DNA from: Alphaproteobacteria bacterium | GTDB lineage: Bacteria > Pseudomonadota > Alphaproteobacteria > Acetobacterales > Acetobacteraceae | Assembly: GCA_017307285.1 (NCBI GenBank) | Contig: JAFKFI010000061.1 | Coordinates: forward strand, 11,803-75,802 | Length of the DNA stretch: 64,000 nucleotides | Direction: 5' to 3' | Part shown: piece after piece, positions 45,154 to 53,052 of the stretch | Position numbering within the stretch: position 1 is the stretch's first letter | How the letters are laid out: every line of letters begins with the position of its first letter | Position numbers and translations under genes: made by a program | Notes under the pieces: model-generated | The model's input: only the letters and a program-made list of their open reading frames with translations | What the model was told of the DNA's origin: nothing | Databases searched by the model: none

Positions 45154-46614
45154 TCAGAGACTCGGGACACCAGGTGGGCCTGGGTGGTTTTCCGCCTGTG
45201 CCGTGGAATCTCGGCCTTGAGTGCGTTTCTGGAGCTGTTGCCAGATCTCGGCGTCCCGGTCGTAGAAGTCTGGGCGGAATTGCAACTTTCCGTCGGTATC
45301 CAAAAACGCTGTCTGGTAGACCACGAACACCGGCACCGGAGTCGGAAGATTATTTCGGGTGGTGCTGCCCATCGCGATTCCCTGGTCGATCGTGTCGATC
45401 GGTTGCTGCATGAGCAGGGCGGCAAATTCGCGCGGGTTCTGTACCCGGATGCACCCGTGGCTGATGCGGCGGTTATCGCGGTTGAAGATGGATCTGTTCG
45501 GCGTGTCGTGCAGGTAAACGTCGAACCGGTTCGGCATGTCGAACATAATCAGTCCAAGCCCTGCATTGGGTCCCGGCAGCTGTTCTGCCAAGCCATCGGG
45601 CAGCATGACCATGTTGTTTCTGGTCAAATAATCCGGGTCACGACTGATCTTCGGCAGGATTTCGGCGGCAACGATGTCCTTCGGAATGACCCACGGAGGG
45701 TTGAACAGACTTGCATCGATCATGGCGCGAAACTCTGGCGTTTGATTGCGCCTGATATCTTGGCCGACGACGACCCGCGTCGAGAACACCGGGCGATCGT
45801 CGCTATAAAGAATCAGTCGCTGGTCGGCAACATTCACCCAGGCGCGGTCTGCCGGCAGTGACCGCGGCAGCCAGCGTTGACGTTCGAGGTTTACCTCGAT
45901 GGTGCGCAAGCGGCTGGCTGGAGCTTTGTCACCGGTCGGGGCGCCCGAGCGATACTTCTGCAAGGCTTGGCGCAGGGCTTGGTAGGTCGGCGTCGTCGGC
46001 GCCAGCGCCTCGATCGCTGCTGCCGGATCGGGGCTGCGGATAGCTTCATCGAGCGCAGCAGCCACGTCGATCGGCTCGGGCGTCAAAACCTCGTCATCTC
46101 TTCGGCGCTCGGCCGGCACGGCGCCGCGGGCCAGCGCATCGGCGTACGATAGAAAGGCGTCTGTCAGCAACAATTCGCGGTCGAGCGGCGGCAATGTCGC
46201 TCTGTGCGACAGCAGGCTGGCGTGAAACAGTTCGGGGTCGAGACCCTGATCCCCAGCGCGCAGGACGGCATGCGCCAGGGAATTCGCTTGCGCCTGCCGG
46301 GTCGTCCAAACTGGCTCGAAGTCATGGCGCGCGTAGAAGCGCCGTAGCAACGTGGCGTTCAACCGTTCACCGGCAACGATCAACCTGGGCGCATCGTCCA
46401 TCCGGGTGCGGAGTTCGGTGTTGGCTTGCGGCACCAGGACGGAGACCGCTCCAGTTTGCGGAACCGTGCCGCATGCAGCCAACGCACATAGCGCAGCGAG
46501 GGCGATCGTGCGGCCTGCACTGATAGGGCTTCGGGACGCTTGAGCCCGAGCCAAAGTCCAAGCCTCATTGCGGCCGAAACCGACCTGCCGCCACGGCGCG
46601 CGCACTGGTGCCAT
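45154..46614 (-). CDS. Murein L,D-transpeptidase (YcbB/LdtD type), putative lipoprotein
   Basis: A 486-residue cell-wall enzyme. A long basic N-region leads to a hydrophobic stretch and a lipobox LAAC with Cys48. After an SH3/peptidoglycan-interacting region with QGLDPELFHA comes the YkuD domain, with ISHGCIRVQNP and catalytic Cys388, preceded by FDMPNRFDVYLHDTPN, the LdtD-type capping segment. It makes 3-3 crosslinks or attaches ligands to peptidoglycan. The start is at ATG 46614. It is divergent from a tiny proline-rich lipoprotein. Confidence 0.9.
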   Translation of the reverse strand: MAPVRAPWRQVGFGRNEAWTLARAQASRSPISAGRTIALAALCALAACGTVPQTGAVSVLVPQANTELRTRMDDAPRLIVAGERLNATLLRRFYARHDFEPVWTTRQAQANSLAHAVLRAGDQGLDPELFHASLLSHRATLPPLDRELLLTDAFLSYADALARGAVPAERRRDDEVLTPEPIDVAAALDEAIRSPDPAAAIEALAPTTPTYQALRQALQKYRSGAPTGDKAPASRLRTIEVNLERQRWLPRSLPADRAWVNVADQRLILYSDDRPVFSTRVVVGQDIRRNQTPEFRAMIDASLFNPPWVIPKDIVAAEILPKISRDPDYLTRNNMVMLPDGLAEQLPGPNAGLGLIMFDMPNRFDVYLHDTPNRSIFNRDNRRISHGCIRVQNPREFAALLMQQPIDTIDQGIAMGSTTRNNLPTPVPVFVVYQTAFLDTDGKLQFRPDFYDRDAEIWQQLQKRTQGRDSTAQAENHPGPPGVPSL

Positions 46615-46716
46615 TCGTCGACCTTTGCTGGCCCAAGCAATTGATAGTTTGACTCTTCGCACAGAAGTGCCCCTAAAATTATCCTGGCTACGAACAGGGC
46701 AATATAGGAGTAGCGG

Positions 46717-46911
46717 ATGACCGCCGTTTCCGAGATAGTTTCCCGCAGCAGCCTGTTCCGTGGTGCGGCAATGGTTGCCGTCGTGATTCCCCTTGGGCTT
46801 CTTGCGGGGTGTCATCAGCAGCCGCCCCCGCCGCCCCCGGCACCGGTCCAAGCGGCCCCGCCGCCGGCGCCACCTCCGGCACCGGCTCCGGCTCCGCCGG
46901 TGCGGGGCTAG
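46717..46911 (+). CDS. Small proline-rich lipoprotein
   Basis: A 64-residue precursor with a basic start, a hydrophobic core (about 16-30) and the lipobox LLAGC with Cys32. The mature part is only 33 residues, almost entirely Pro and Ala: six consecutive Pro, then PAPVQ and PAP repeats to the C-terminus. GGAG precedes the ATG. It may act as a rigid spacer from the membrane into the peptidoglycan, in keeping with its divergent L,D-transpeptidase neighbour. Function unknown; the lipobox and ribosome site make it likely to be real. Confidence 0.65.
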   Translation: MTAVSEIVSRSSLFRGAAMVAVVIPLGLLAGCHQQPPPPPPAPVQAAPPPAPPPAPAPAPPVRG

Positions 46912-47104
46912 CGCCAATCGAGCTCAGCTCGAGCTGCCTTCGCGATCAAGATTTTCCCCGAGCGGCCGAGAGGCCGCGAGGGGATGATTGCGGAGCGCTA
47001 TAAACTGAACGATCGACACTGACTCGGCTGCAAATGCGACGTTCCGCAGGTTGCTTTCTGGCAAACGGTGCACTCCGCACTGGCACCGGAGACATCCAGC
47101 GCGC

Positions 47105-47785
47105 TCAGGCCAGATCGATCCACGATAGATGCCCTCCCTTGCCCGCGCCGGTGTCGAGGAATATTGCGCGCCCTCCCGCCGCGCCGCGCATCGTCCACGG
47201 CCGGCCGTCGGGGCTGCGATTGTCGTGGCCGCAATAGACGGTGAGGCCGGCGGGAATGCGGTCGACCCAGCGGAGGCTGCGCTCGGGGTAGCCGTCTGGC
47301 TGGGTGCGGCCGGTGGGCTCGCCGAATAGGGCGCGGGAGACCGGGCCGGAGGGGCGCTCGGCGCCCGTCGCGGGGGCGGGCTCCTCCAGCATCGCGGTGT
47401 GAAAGCCGCCGTGGACGAATAGCGTGTTACCCTGGCGCGCCCAGGCCGGCGCGCGGGCGAGCTCGGCGGCGATGCGCTCGCGCAAGCCGGGGTCGAGCTG
47501 GCGCAGGGTCGTGGCCAGGGCCTCGGGGATGTGCACGTTGTGGCCGGCGAGGACGCGGGCGAGCTTGTGCTCGTGGTTGCCGAGGAGAAACAATCCGCGT
47601 CCCTCGTCGATCAGCCGGAACATCATCTGGAGCACGCCGGCGGTGTCGGGGCCGTGATCGATGAGGTCGCCGAGTTGCACGACGAAGCGGTCGGTCTCGG
47701 CGGCGAAGGCAAAGGCGCGCGCGTCCCCGTGCACGTCGCCGACCACGCGCAGGCGGGCGTCGGGTGGAACGGCGAGGGGGGTCAC
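47105..47785 (-). CDS. Metallophosphoesterase (PPP/PrpE-like)
   Basis: A 226-residue calcineurin-type phosphoesterase with the metal motifs GDVHGD, GDLIDHG and GNHEHK, then the later FVHGG and YCGHDNR histidines. This is the serine/threonine-phosphatase or diadenosine-tetraphosphatase branch. GTG 47785 gives MTPLAVPPDARLRVVGDVHGD; a GTG at 47821 would run through a tandem repeat and is less likely. The substrate is unknown. Confidence 0.85.
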   Translation of the reverse strand: MTPLAVPPDARLRVVGDVHGDARAFAFAAETDRFVVQLGDLIDHGPDTAGVLQMMFRLIDEGRGLFLLGNHEHKLARVLAGHNVHIPEALATTLRQLDPGLRERIAAELARAPAWARQGNTLFVHGGFHTAMLEEPAPATGAERPSGPVSRALFGEPTGRTQPDGYPERSLRWVDRIPAGLTVYCGHDNRSPDGRPWTMRGAAGGRAIFLDTGAGKGGHLSWIDLA

Positions 47786-47793
47786 GTGGACAG

Positions 47794-47925
47794 GAGCCCG
47801 GATCCGGGCAAAGCGGGCCACGAGGAGAGCCCGGATCCGGGTAAAGCGGGTGCGGTGGAGAGCCCGGATCTGGGTAAAGCAGGTGGGTCGGAGAGCCCGG
47901 ATCCGGGCATTGATGCCCGGCCATC
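47794..47925. repeat. 33-bp tandem repeat, four copies
   Basis: Copies begin at 47794, 47827, 47860 and 47893, exactly 33 bases apart. Each carries GAGCCCGGATCCGGG, containing the 12-base palindrome CCCGGATCCGGG (one mismatch in copy 3), followed by AAAGCGGG-type sequence in the first three. They lie upstream of the metallophosphoesterase start on the minus strand. Confidence 0.85.
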
Positions 47926-48056
47926 GCGGGGGCTGGAGGCGCCGATCCGCGACGCCCCAGGATCGGACGATCGGCCTGCCCGCTGCAACCGCATTTTTCC
48001 CACGCTCCTCATCCTGGGAAGATGAGGTTCATTTTTCGGACTGTCACCCCCGGCGT

Positions 48057-48725
48057 TCAGCGCGGCCCGATGGCAAAGCTGAACAGCCGGTCGCGGCCGA
48101 GCAGGAAGGCGCGCCCGCCGCGCGGGAACAGGCGGGCGATGGCCGGGTCTCGCACGTCGAGCCCGCCGGTGTAGGCGCCGAAGGCGGGAAGCACGATGCG
48201 GCGCTGGTCGGTCACGAAGCAGGGTCGGCTGACCGCGCAGCCCCGCGCCGGCACCGCCGCCTTGGGGTGGAAATGGCCGCTGATCTCGCCCTCCGCGCCG
48301 CGCCGCGCCTGGTGGCGGAACAGCAAGGGACCGGCGACGTAGTCCTCGACGAAATGGCCGCCGAGCCCGGCCTGCGGCGTCGGGTCGTGATTGCCCATGA
48401 CCCAGACAAAGCGGGAAAACCCGGTCATGGCGGCGAGGCGGGCGAGTTCGCCCTCCGGCAGGCGCGCCGCGCCCTCGCCATCATGGAAACTGTCGCCGAG
48501 CGCCACCACGATGCGCGGCTGCCAACGCCGCAGGAGAAGGGCGAGGCGGTCGAGGGTCGCCCGCGTGTCCCACGGCGGCAAAAGCATCCCGCGTTTGGCG
48601 TAGGACGAGCCTTTTTCGAGATGCAGGTCGGCGACGGCGAGCAAGCCGGCCTCGGGCCAGATGAGCGCGCCGGCGGGGTCGAGCATCAGCCGCTCGCCGG
48701 CGAAGTGCAGCGGGGCGGCGGTCAT
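48057..48725 (-). CDS. pdeM: Ligase-associated DNA damage response endonuclease PdeM
   Basis: A 222-residue calcineurin-fold nuclease. VADLHLEKGSSYAKRG, ALGDSFHDG, VMGNHDP and SGHFHPK are its metal motifs, and the HLEKGSSYAKRG segment is specific to the ligase-associated PdeM subfamily. ATG 48725 overlaps the stop of the helicase gene by four bases (ATGA), so the two are co-translated. It acts with the helicase, exonuclease and ligase encoded nearby. Confidence 0.9.
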   Translation of the reverse strand: MTAAPLHFAGERLMLDPAGALIWPEAGLLAVADLHLEKGSSYAKRGMLLPPWDTRATLDRLALLLRRWQPRIVVALGDSFHDGEGAARLPEGELARLAAMTGFSRFVWVMGNHDPTPQAGLGGHFVEDYVAGPLLFRHQARRGAEGEISGHFHPKAAVPARGCAVSRPCFVTDQRRIVLPAFGAYTGGLDVRDPAIARLFPRGGRAFLLGRDRLFSFAIGPR

Positions 48726-51238
48726 GCGCGGCGGCGCGGGAAGAGCTGGAGCTGGGCGTCGCGCCGGCGGCCGCGCTCGACGTTGCGGCGGTGGATTGCG
48801 GGGACGTTGCTGGTCGGCCCCGGCGGCTCGGCCTCGCCGGTCGCCTCGGCCACCAGGGCGGCCTCGGCCTCGGCCAACAGCGCCTCCTCGTCGTCCCCCG
48901 AGCGCACGCTCTCGCGGCCGATATCGAGCAGGACGGGGACGGCGAGGGGGGAGACGCGCGACAGGGCCATGTGGGTGATCCGCCCCTTGACCCGGGCCAG
49001 CATCGCGGCGATGCGGCCGAGATCGGTGAGGCCGCTCGCCGCGTCGGCCCGGGTGGCGCGGAGGAGAATGTGGTCCGGCTGGTGACGGCGCAGCACGTCG
49101 TAGATGAGATCGCTGTTCACCGTCACCTGCCGGCGGTTCTTCTCGGCGCCGGGGTGGTGCCGCTCGATCAGCCCGGCGATCACCGCGACGTTGCGGAAGG
49201 TGCGCCGAAGCATGGAGCTGTCGGCCATCCAGGCCTCCACGTCGTCGCCCAGTATGTCCTGCTCGAACAGCCGCGCCACGTCGGTCGGCTGGTTGGCGGA
49301 CCAGATGCCGAGCACGTAGTCGGTGGCCACGAAGCCGAGCGGGGCCATGCCGAACCGCTCCATTCGCCGCGTTACCAACATTCCGAGCGTCTGGTGCGCG
49401 TTGCGGCCCTCGAAGCAATACGCCACGAGATACCAGCGGTCGCCGCGCGGGAAGGTCTCGACCAGCAGATCGGACCGGCCGGGCAGGCGGGAGGACCGCT
49501 TCTGCAGCCGCAGCCATTCCTGGACCGGCTCGGGGAACAGGTGCCAGTCCGCCGGGCGCTGCAGCAGCCCGCGCACGCGGTCGGCGAGGTTGGTGGTGAG
49601 GGGCATTCGCGCCCCCTCATAGGCCGGGACCATCGGGTCGCCGCTGCCGCCCTCGGCGACCTCGATGGCCATTTCGCGCAGCCGCAGGAACCGCAACAGG
49701 CGGCCGGCGAACATGAAGGTGTCGCCGGGGGAGAGAAGGTTGACGAAGTATTCCTCCACCTCGCCGAGCACCGGGCCGAAGCCGCGCTTGCCGGCGAGCC
49801 GAACTTTGATCATTGGCGCCTCGACGATGGTGCCGATGTTCATGCGCGCCTGGCGGGCGACGCGCTCGGAGCGGACATGCACGCGTCCCTCGCTGTCGCG
49901 GAACAGCTTTTTCCAGCGCTCGTAAGCGGCGAGGGCGTAGCCGCCGTCCTCGACAAAGCGGAGAACGTCGTCGAAGTCGCCGCGCGACAGGCCGGCATAG
50001 GGCTGGCTCGCGGCGATTTCGGCATACATTGCGTCGGGGTGGAACGGCGCACTGCACGCCATCAGCAAGAGATGCTGGGCGAGCACGTCGAGCCCGCCGG
50101 GGCGTGGCGGGTCGCCATCGAGCTCGCCTGCCGCGACGCCGAGCATCGCCGCCTCGCATTCCAGCACCTCGAAACGATTGGCGGGAACCAGGATGGCGCG
50201 GCTCGCCTCGTCCATGCGGTGATTGGCACGGCCGACCCGCTGCAACAGGCGGGAGACGCCCTTGGGCGCGCCGACCTGGATCACCTGGTCGATGCCGCCC
50301 CAGTCGATGCCGAGATCGAGCGAGGAGGTGGCGACCACGGCGCGCAGGCTCCCCGCCGCCATCGCCGCCTCCACGCGCCGGCGCTGCGCGACCTCGAGGC
50401 TGCCGTGATGCAGCGCGATGGGCAGGGTCTCGGCGTTCAGCTTCCACAGCGCTTGGAAGATCAGCTCGGCTTGCGCGCGAGTGTTGACGAACACGATGGT
50501 CATGGCGGCGGCGCGGATGCGCTCCATGATCTCCGGCGCGCCGTCGAGGCCCATATGCCCGGACCAGGGCAGCCGCCCCTCGGGCAGCATCATGGCGATG
50601 GCGGGCGGCACCCCGTCCGGCGCCTCGATCCGCCGGCGTGCGCCGATATAGGCGGCGATGGCGTCCGGGTGTGCGATGGTGGCTGATAGCCCGACCCGGC
50701 GCGCGCCCGGCGCCAGGGTCGCGAGCCGGGCGAGGCAAAGCGCAAGCTGGTCTCCTCGCTTGGTGCCGGCCAGCGCGTGCACCTCGTCCACCACCACCGA
50801 GGCAAGGCCGGCGAACATCGCGTCGGCACCGGGGGAGGAGAGCAACACGGCGAGGCTTTCCGGGGTGGTCAGCAGGAGGTTGGGCGGCGTCTCCCGCTGG
50901 CGCGCGCGCCGGTTGGCGGGCGTATCGCCGGTGCGGGTCTCAATGGAGATGGGGAGGGACATCTCTGCGACGGGCGAGGTGAGATTGCGCGCGATGTCGG
51001 TAGCGAGCGCCTTCAGCGGGCTGACATAGAGGGTGTGCAGGCCGGGGCGCGGCTTTTCGTGCAGGTCAAGGAGGCTGGGCAGGAAGCCAGCGAGCGTCTT
51101 GCCGCCGCCGGTCGGCGCGATGAGAAGCACGCTTTCGCCCGACCGAGCCGCCGCCAGCATGGCGAGCTGGTGCGGCCGCGGGCTCCAGCCCCGCCCGGCG
51201 AACCAGCCGGCGAAAGGTTCTGGCAATGTTCCTTCCAT
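48722..51238 (-). CDS. Ligase-associated DNA damage response DEXH-box helicase (Lhr-like)
   Basis: An 838-residue superfamily 2 helicase. Q-motif HQLAML at about 23, Walker A APTGGGKT at 41-48, DEVH box near 150, SAT, then FVNTRAQAE and the motif VI segment LLQRVGRANHRMDE. A winged-helix and Lhr-core C-terminal region follow. The size separates it from full-length Lhr (about 1500 residues). It forms an operon with pdeM and is divergent from the MazEF-type pair. Confidence 0.92.
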   Translation of the reverse strand: MEGTLPEPFAGWFAGRGWSPRPHQLAMLAAARSGESVLLIAPTGGGKTLAGFLPSLLDLHEKPRPGLHTLYVSPLKALATDIARNLTSPVAEMSLPISIETRTGDTPANRRARQRETPPNLLLTTPESLAVLLSSPGADAMFAGLASVVVDEVHALAGTKRGDQLALCLARLATLAPGARRVGLSATIAHPDAIAAYIGARRRIEAPDGVPPAIAMMLPEGRLPWSGHMGLDGAPEIMERIRAAAMTIVFVNTRAQAELIFQALWKLNAETLPIALHHGSLEVAQRRRVEAAMAAGSLRAVVATSSLDLGIDWGGIDQVIQVGAPKGVSRLLQRVGRANHRMDEASRAILVPANRFEVLECEAAMLGVAAGELDGDPPRPGGLDVLAQHLLLMACSAPFHPDAMYAEIAASQPYAGLSRGDFDDVLRFVEDGGYALAAYERWKKLFRDSEGRVHVRSERVARQARMNIGTIVEAPMIKVRLAGKRGFGPVLGEVEEYFVNLLSPGDTFMFAGRLLRFLRLREMAIEVAEGGSGDPMVPAYEGARMPLTTNLADRVRGLLQRPADWHLFPEPVQEWLRLQKRSSRLPGRSDLLVETFPRGDRWYLVAYCFEGRNAHQTLGMLVTRRMERFGMAPLGFVATDYVLGIWSANQPTDVARLFEQDILGDDVEAWMADSSMLRRTFRNVAVIAGLIERHHPGAEKNRRQVTVNSDLIYDVLRRHQPDHILLRATRADAASGLTDLGRIAAMLARVKGRITHMALSRVSPLAVPVLLDIGRESVRSGDDEEALLAEAEAALVAEATGEAEPPGPTSNVPAIHRRNVERGRRRDAQLQLFPRRRA

Positions 51239-51322
51239 TGGAGCCTATGTAGCATTCCGAACGGCACTGTCGATGCGTTCTGCGTTTGCAGTCGAACGGG
51301 TGCTTGCAATCCGTGTGATCGT

Positions 51323-51339
51323 GATATCTTCAGGATATT
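51323..51339. promoter_or_regulatory. Putative operator upstream of the MazEF-type pair
   Basis: GATATC-ttcag-GATAT is an inverted repeat about 20 bases before the antitoxin ATG and is markedly AT-rich compared with its surroundings. Antitoxins of this family bind such palindromes to repress their own operon. A clear -35/-10 pair is not obvious. Confidence 0.4.
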
Positions 51340-51357
51340 CCCAATTGGAGATCGCCG

Positions 51358-51618
51358 ATGTCGGTAGCGGTCGTGGGTCGATGGGGAAAGAGCTTGGCGG
51401 TGCGGCTGCCGGGTGAGATCGCCGGCGAGCTTGGCATTCGCGATGGGGAGCGGGTGCAGGTGGACACTCATGAAGGTGCCATCGTCATCCGCCGTGCCGA
51501 GCCGGAGCCGACTTTGGAGGAGCTGTTCGCCGGCAGGACCGCCGCCGCGTGGCGGGCGGAATTCGCCGGGGCGCTCGACCGGGGCGGGGATGTCGGCCGC
51601 GAGATCGTCGACGAGTGA
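51358..51618 (+). CDS. AbrB/MazE-type antitoxin
   Basis: An 86-residue protein with an N-terminal swapped-hairpin DNA-binding domain: VGRWGKSLAVRLPGEIAGELGI then GERVQVD (residues 6-35). The acidic C-terminal half (EPTLEELFAG) would wrap the toxin. Its stop overlaps the GTG start of the toxin by four bases, the usual translational coupling. It lies between the two halves of the ligase-associated repair module. Confidence 0.88.
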   Translation: MSVAVVGRWGKSLAVRLPGEIAGELGIRDGERVQVDTHEGAIVIRRAEPEPTLEELFAGRTAAAWRAEFAGALDRGGDVGREIVDE

Positions 51619-51962
51619 GCGGTTCCGCTTATATTCCGAATGCCGGCGATCTGATCTGGACCGATTTCGACCCCAGCCGTGGGCGGGAGCAGGCGGGGCG
51701 CCGGCCGGCATTGGTCGTTTCGGCAGCTCTGTTCACCGAGAATACGGGCCTCGCGATCGTCTGTCCGATCACCTCGCGCGTTCGGCCGTTTCCGACCAGC
51801 GTCGTTCTGCCTGACCGCCTGCCGATCGCCGGGGAGGTGCTGGCAAGCCATGTCCGCAGCATCGACACGTTGGCGCGCCCGATTCGCTACGCCGGGGGCG
51901 CGGTCCCGGCGGACATCGCGCGACTCGTCCGCTCCAGGCTTCTCGCCATCATTGCCATCTGA
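51615..51962 (+). CDS. MazF/PemK-type endoribonuclease toxin
   Basis: A 115-residue toxin from GTG 51615. PNAGDLIWTDFDPSRGREQAGRRPALVVS is the N-terminal beta-barrel signature (residues 7-35), ICVCPITS-like VCPITSRVRPFPTSV follows, and SHVRSIDTLAR is the conserved segment near the active site. It cleaves mRNA at short specific sites, which cannot be predicted here. It ends 24 bases before the repair exonuclease, so read-through into the repair genes is likely. Confidence 0.9.
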   Translation: MSGSAYIPNAGDLIWTDFDPSRGREQAGRRPALVVSAALFTENTGLAIVCPITSRVRPFPTSVVLPDRLPIAGEVLASHVRSIDTLARPIRYAGGAVPADIARLVRSRLLAIIAI

Positions 51963-51986
51963 GGAGCCGCCGGCCACATCATCGCG

Positions 51987-53024
51987 ATGCCCCATCCCAA
52001 AACTTGGCTGAAAGTTTGTCCGCAGGGGCTCTACTGCGAGCCCGGCGGGTTTTTCATCGACCCGACCCGGGCGGTGGACCGCGCCGTCATCACCCACGCC
52101 CATTCCGACCACGCCCGGCCCGGTCATCGCGCGGTGCTCGCGAGCGCGGGCACGCTCGCATTGATGCGGGCGCGCCTCGGCGAGGGGCCGGCGGGGCTCA
52201 CGCAGCAGGCACTCGGCTGGGGCGAGCGGCTGCGGATGGGCGAGGTGACGCTGTGGCTGGAGCCGGCGGGACATGTGCTCGGCAGCGCCCAGGTGGCGAT
52301 GGAGTATCGCGGCAGCCGCGCCGTCGTGAGCGGCGATTACAAGCGCACGCCCGACCCGACTTGCGACCCGTTCGTGCCCATCCCATGCGACGTGTTCGTC
52401 ACCGAGGCGACCTTCGCGCTGCCGGTGTTCCGGCATCCGCCGCCCGATCATGAGATCGCCCGGCTGCTGGCGAGCCGGGCGCTGTTCCCCGAGCGCACCC
52501 ATGTCGTCGGCTGCTATGCGCTCGGAAAATGCCAGCGCCTGATCGCGCTGCTGCGCGGCGCCGGCTGGCACGAGCCGATCTATCTGCATGGCGCGCTGGC
52601 CGCACTCTGCGCTGTCTACGAACAACAGGGCGTCGCACTCGGCGAGCTGCGCGCGGCGACGGCGGCGGCCAAGGATCAGCTGAAGGGGGCGATCGTGCTT
52701 GCCCCGCCCGGCGCGATCACGGATCGCTGGGCGCGGCGGTTGGCCGAGCCGGTGGTCGCCCTCGCGTCGGGCTGGATGCGCGTTCGCCAGCGCGCCCGCT
52801 CGCGCGGTGTCGAGCTCCCCCTCGTGATCTCCGACCACGCCGACTGGGACGAGCTCAACGCCACGGTGGACGAGGTGGGTGCGCCCGAGGTTTGGGTAAC
52901 GCATGGGCGCGAGGAGGCGCTGATCCACTGCATCACCCAGCGTGGCGTGCGCGGCCGGGCTCTGCGGCTGGTCGGCTATAGCGACGAGGACGACGAGGGC
53001 CTGTCGGAGGAGGCGGCAGCGTGA
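51987..53024 (+). CDS. Ligase-associated DNA damage response exonuclease
   Basis: A 345-residue metallo-beta-lactamase/beta-CASP nuclease. The N-terminus CPQGLYCEPGGFFIDP is typical of this subfamily, THAHSDHARPGH holds the metal ligands (about residues 36-47), then GHVLGSAQV, SGDYKRTPDPTCDPF and ISDHADWDEL. It should process DNA ends before ligation. The DNA ligase gene starts 28 bases downstream on the same strand. Confidence 0.91.
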   Translation: MPHPKTWLKVCPQGLYCEPGGFFIDPTRAVDRAVITHAHSDHARPGHRAVLASAGTLALMRARLGEGPAGLTQQALGWGERLRMGEVTLWLEPAGHVLGSAQVAMEYRGSRAVVSGDYKRTPDPTCDPFVPIPCDVFVTEATFALPVFRHPPPDHEIARLLASRALFPERTHVVGCYALGKCQRLIALLRGAGWHEPIYLHGALAALCAVYEQQGVALGELRAATAAAKDQLKGAIVLAPPGAITDRWARRLAEPVVALASGWMRVRQRARSRGVELPLVISDHADWDELNATVDEVGAPEVWVTHGREEALIHCITQRGVRGRALRLVGYSDEDDEGLSEEAAA

Positions 53025-53052
53025 GCGCGAGCCTCAAAACCATGAGGTCGGC

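Noticed and set aside
46956..46983. Terminator after the small lipoprotein gene
   Set aside because: The CCCC/CGGCC hairpin is strong but has no T-run on either strand.
47794..47925. CRISPR array
   Set aside because: Repeats are directly tandem with no unique spacers, and no cas genes are present.
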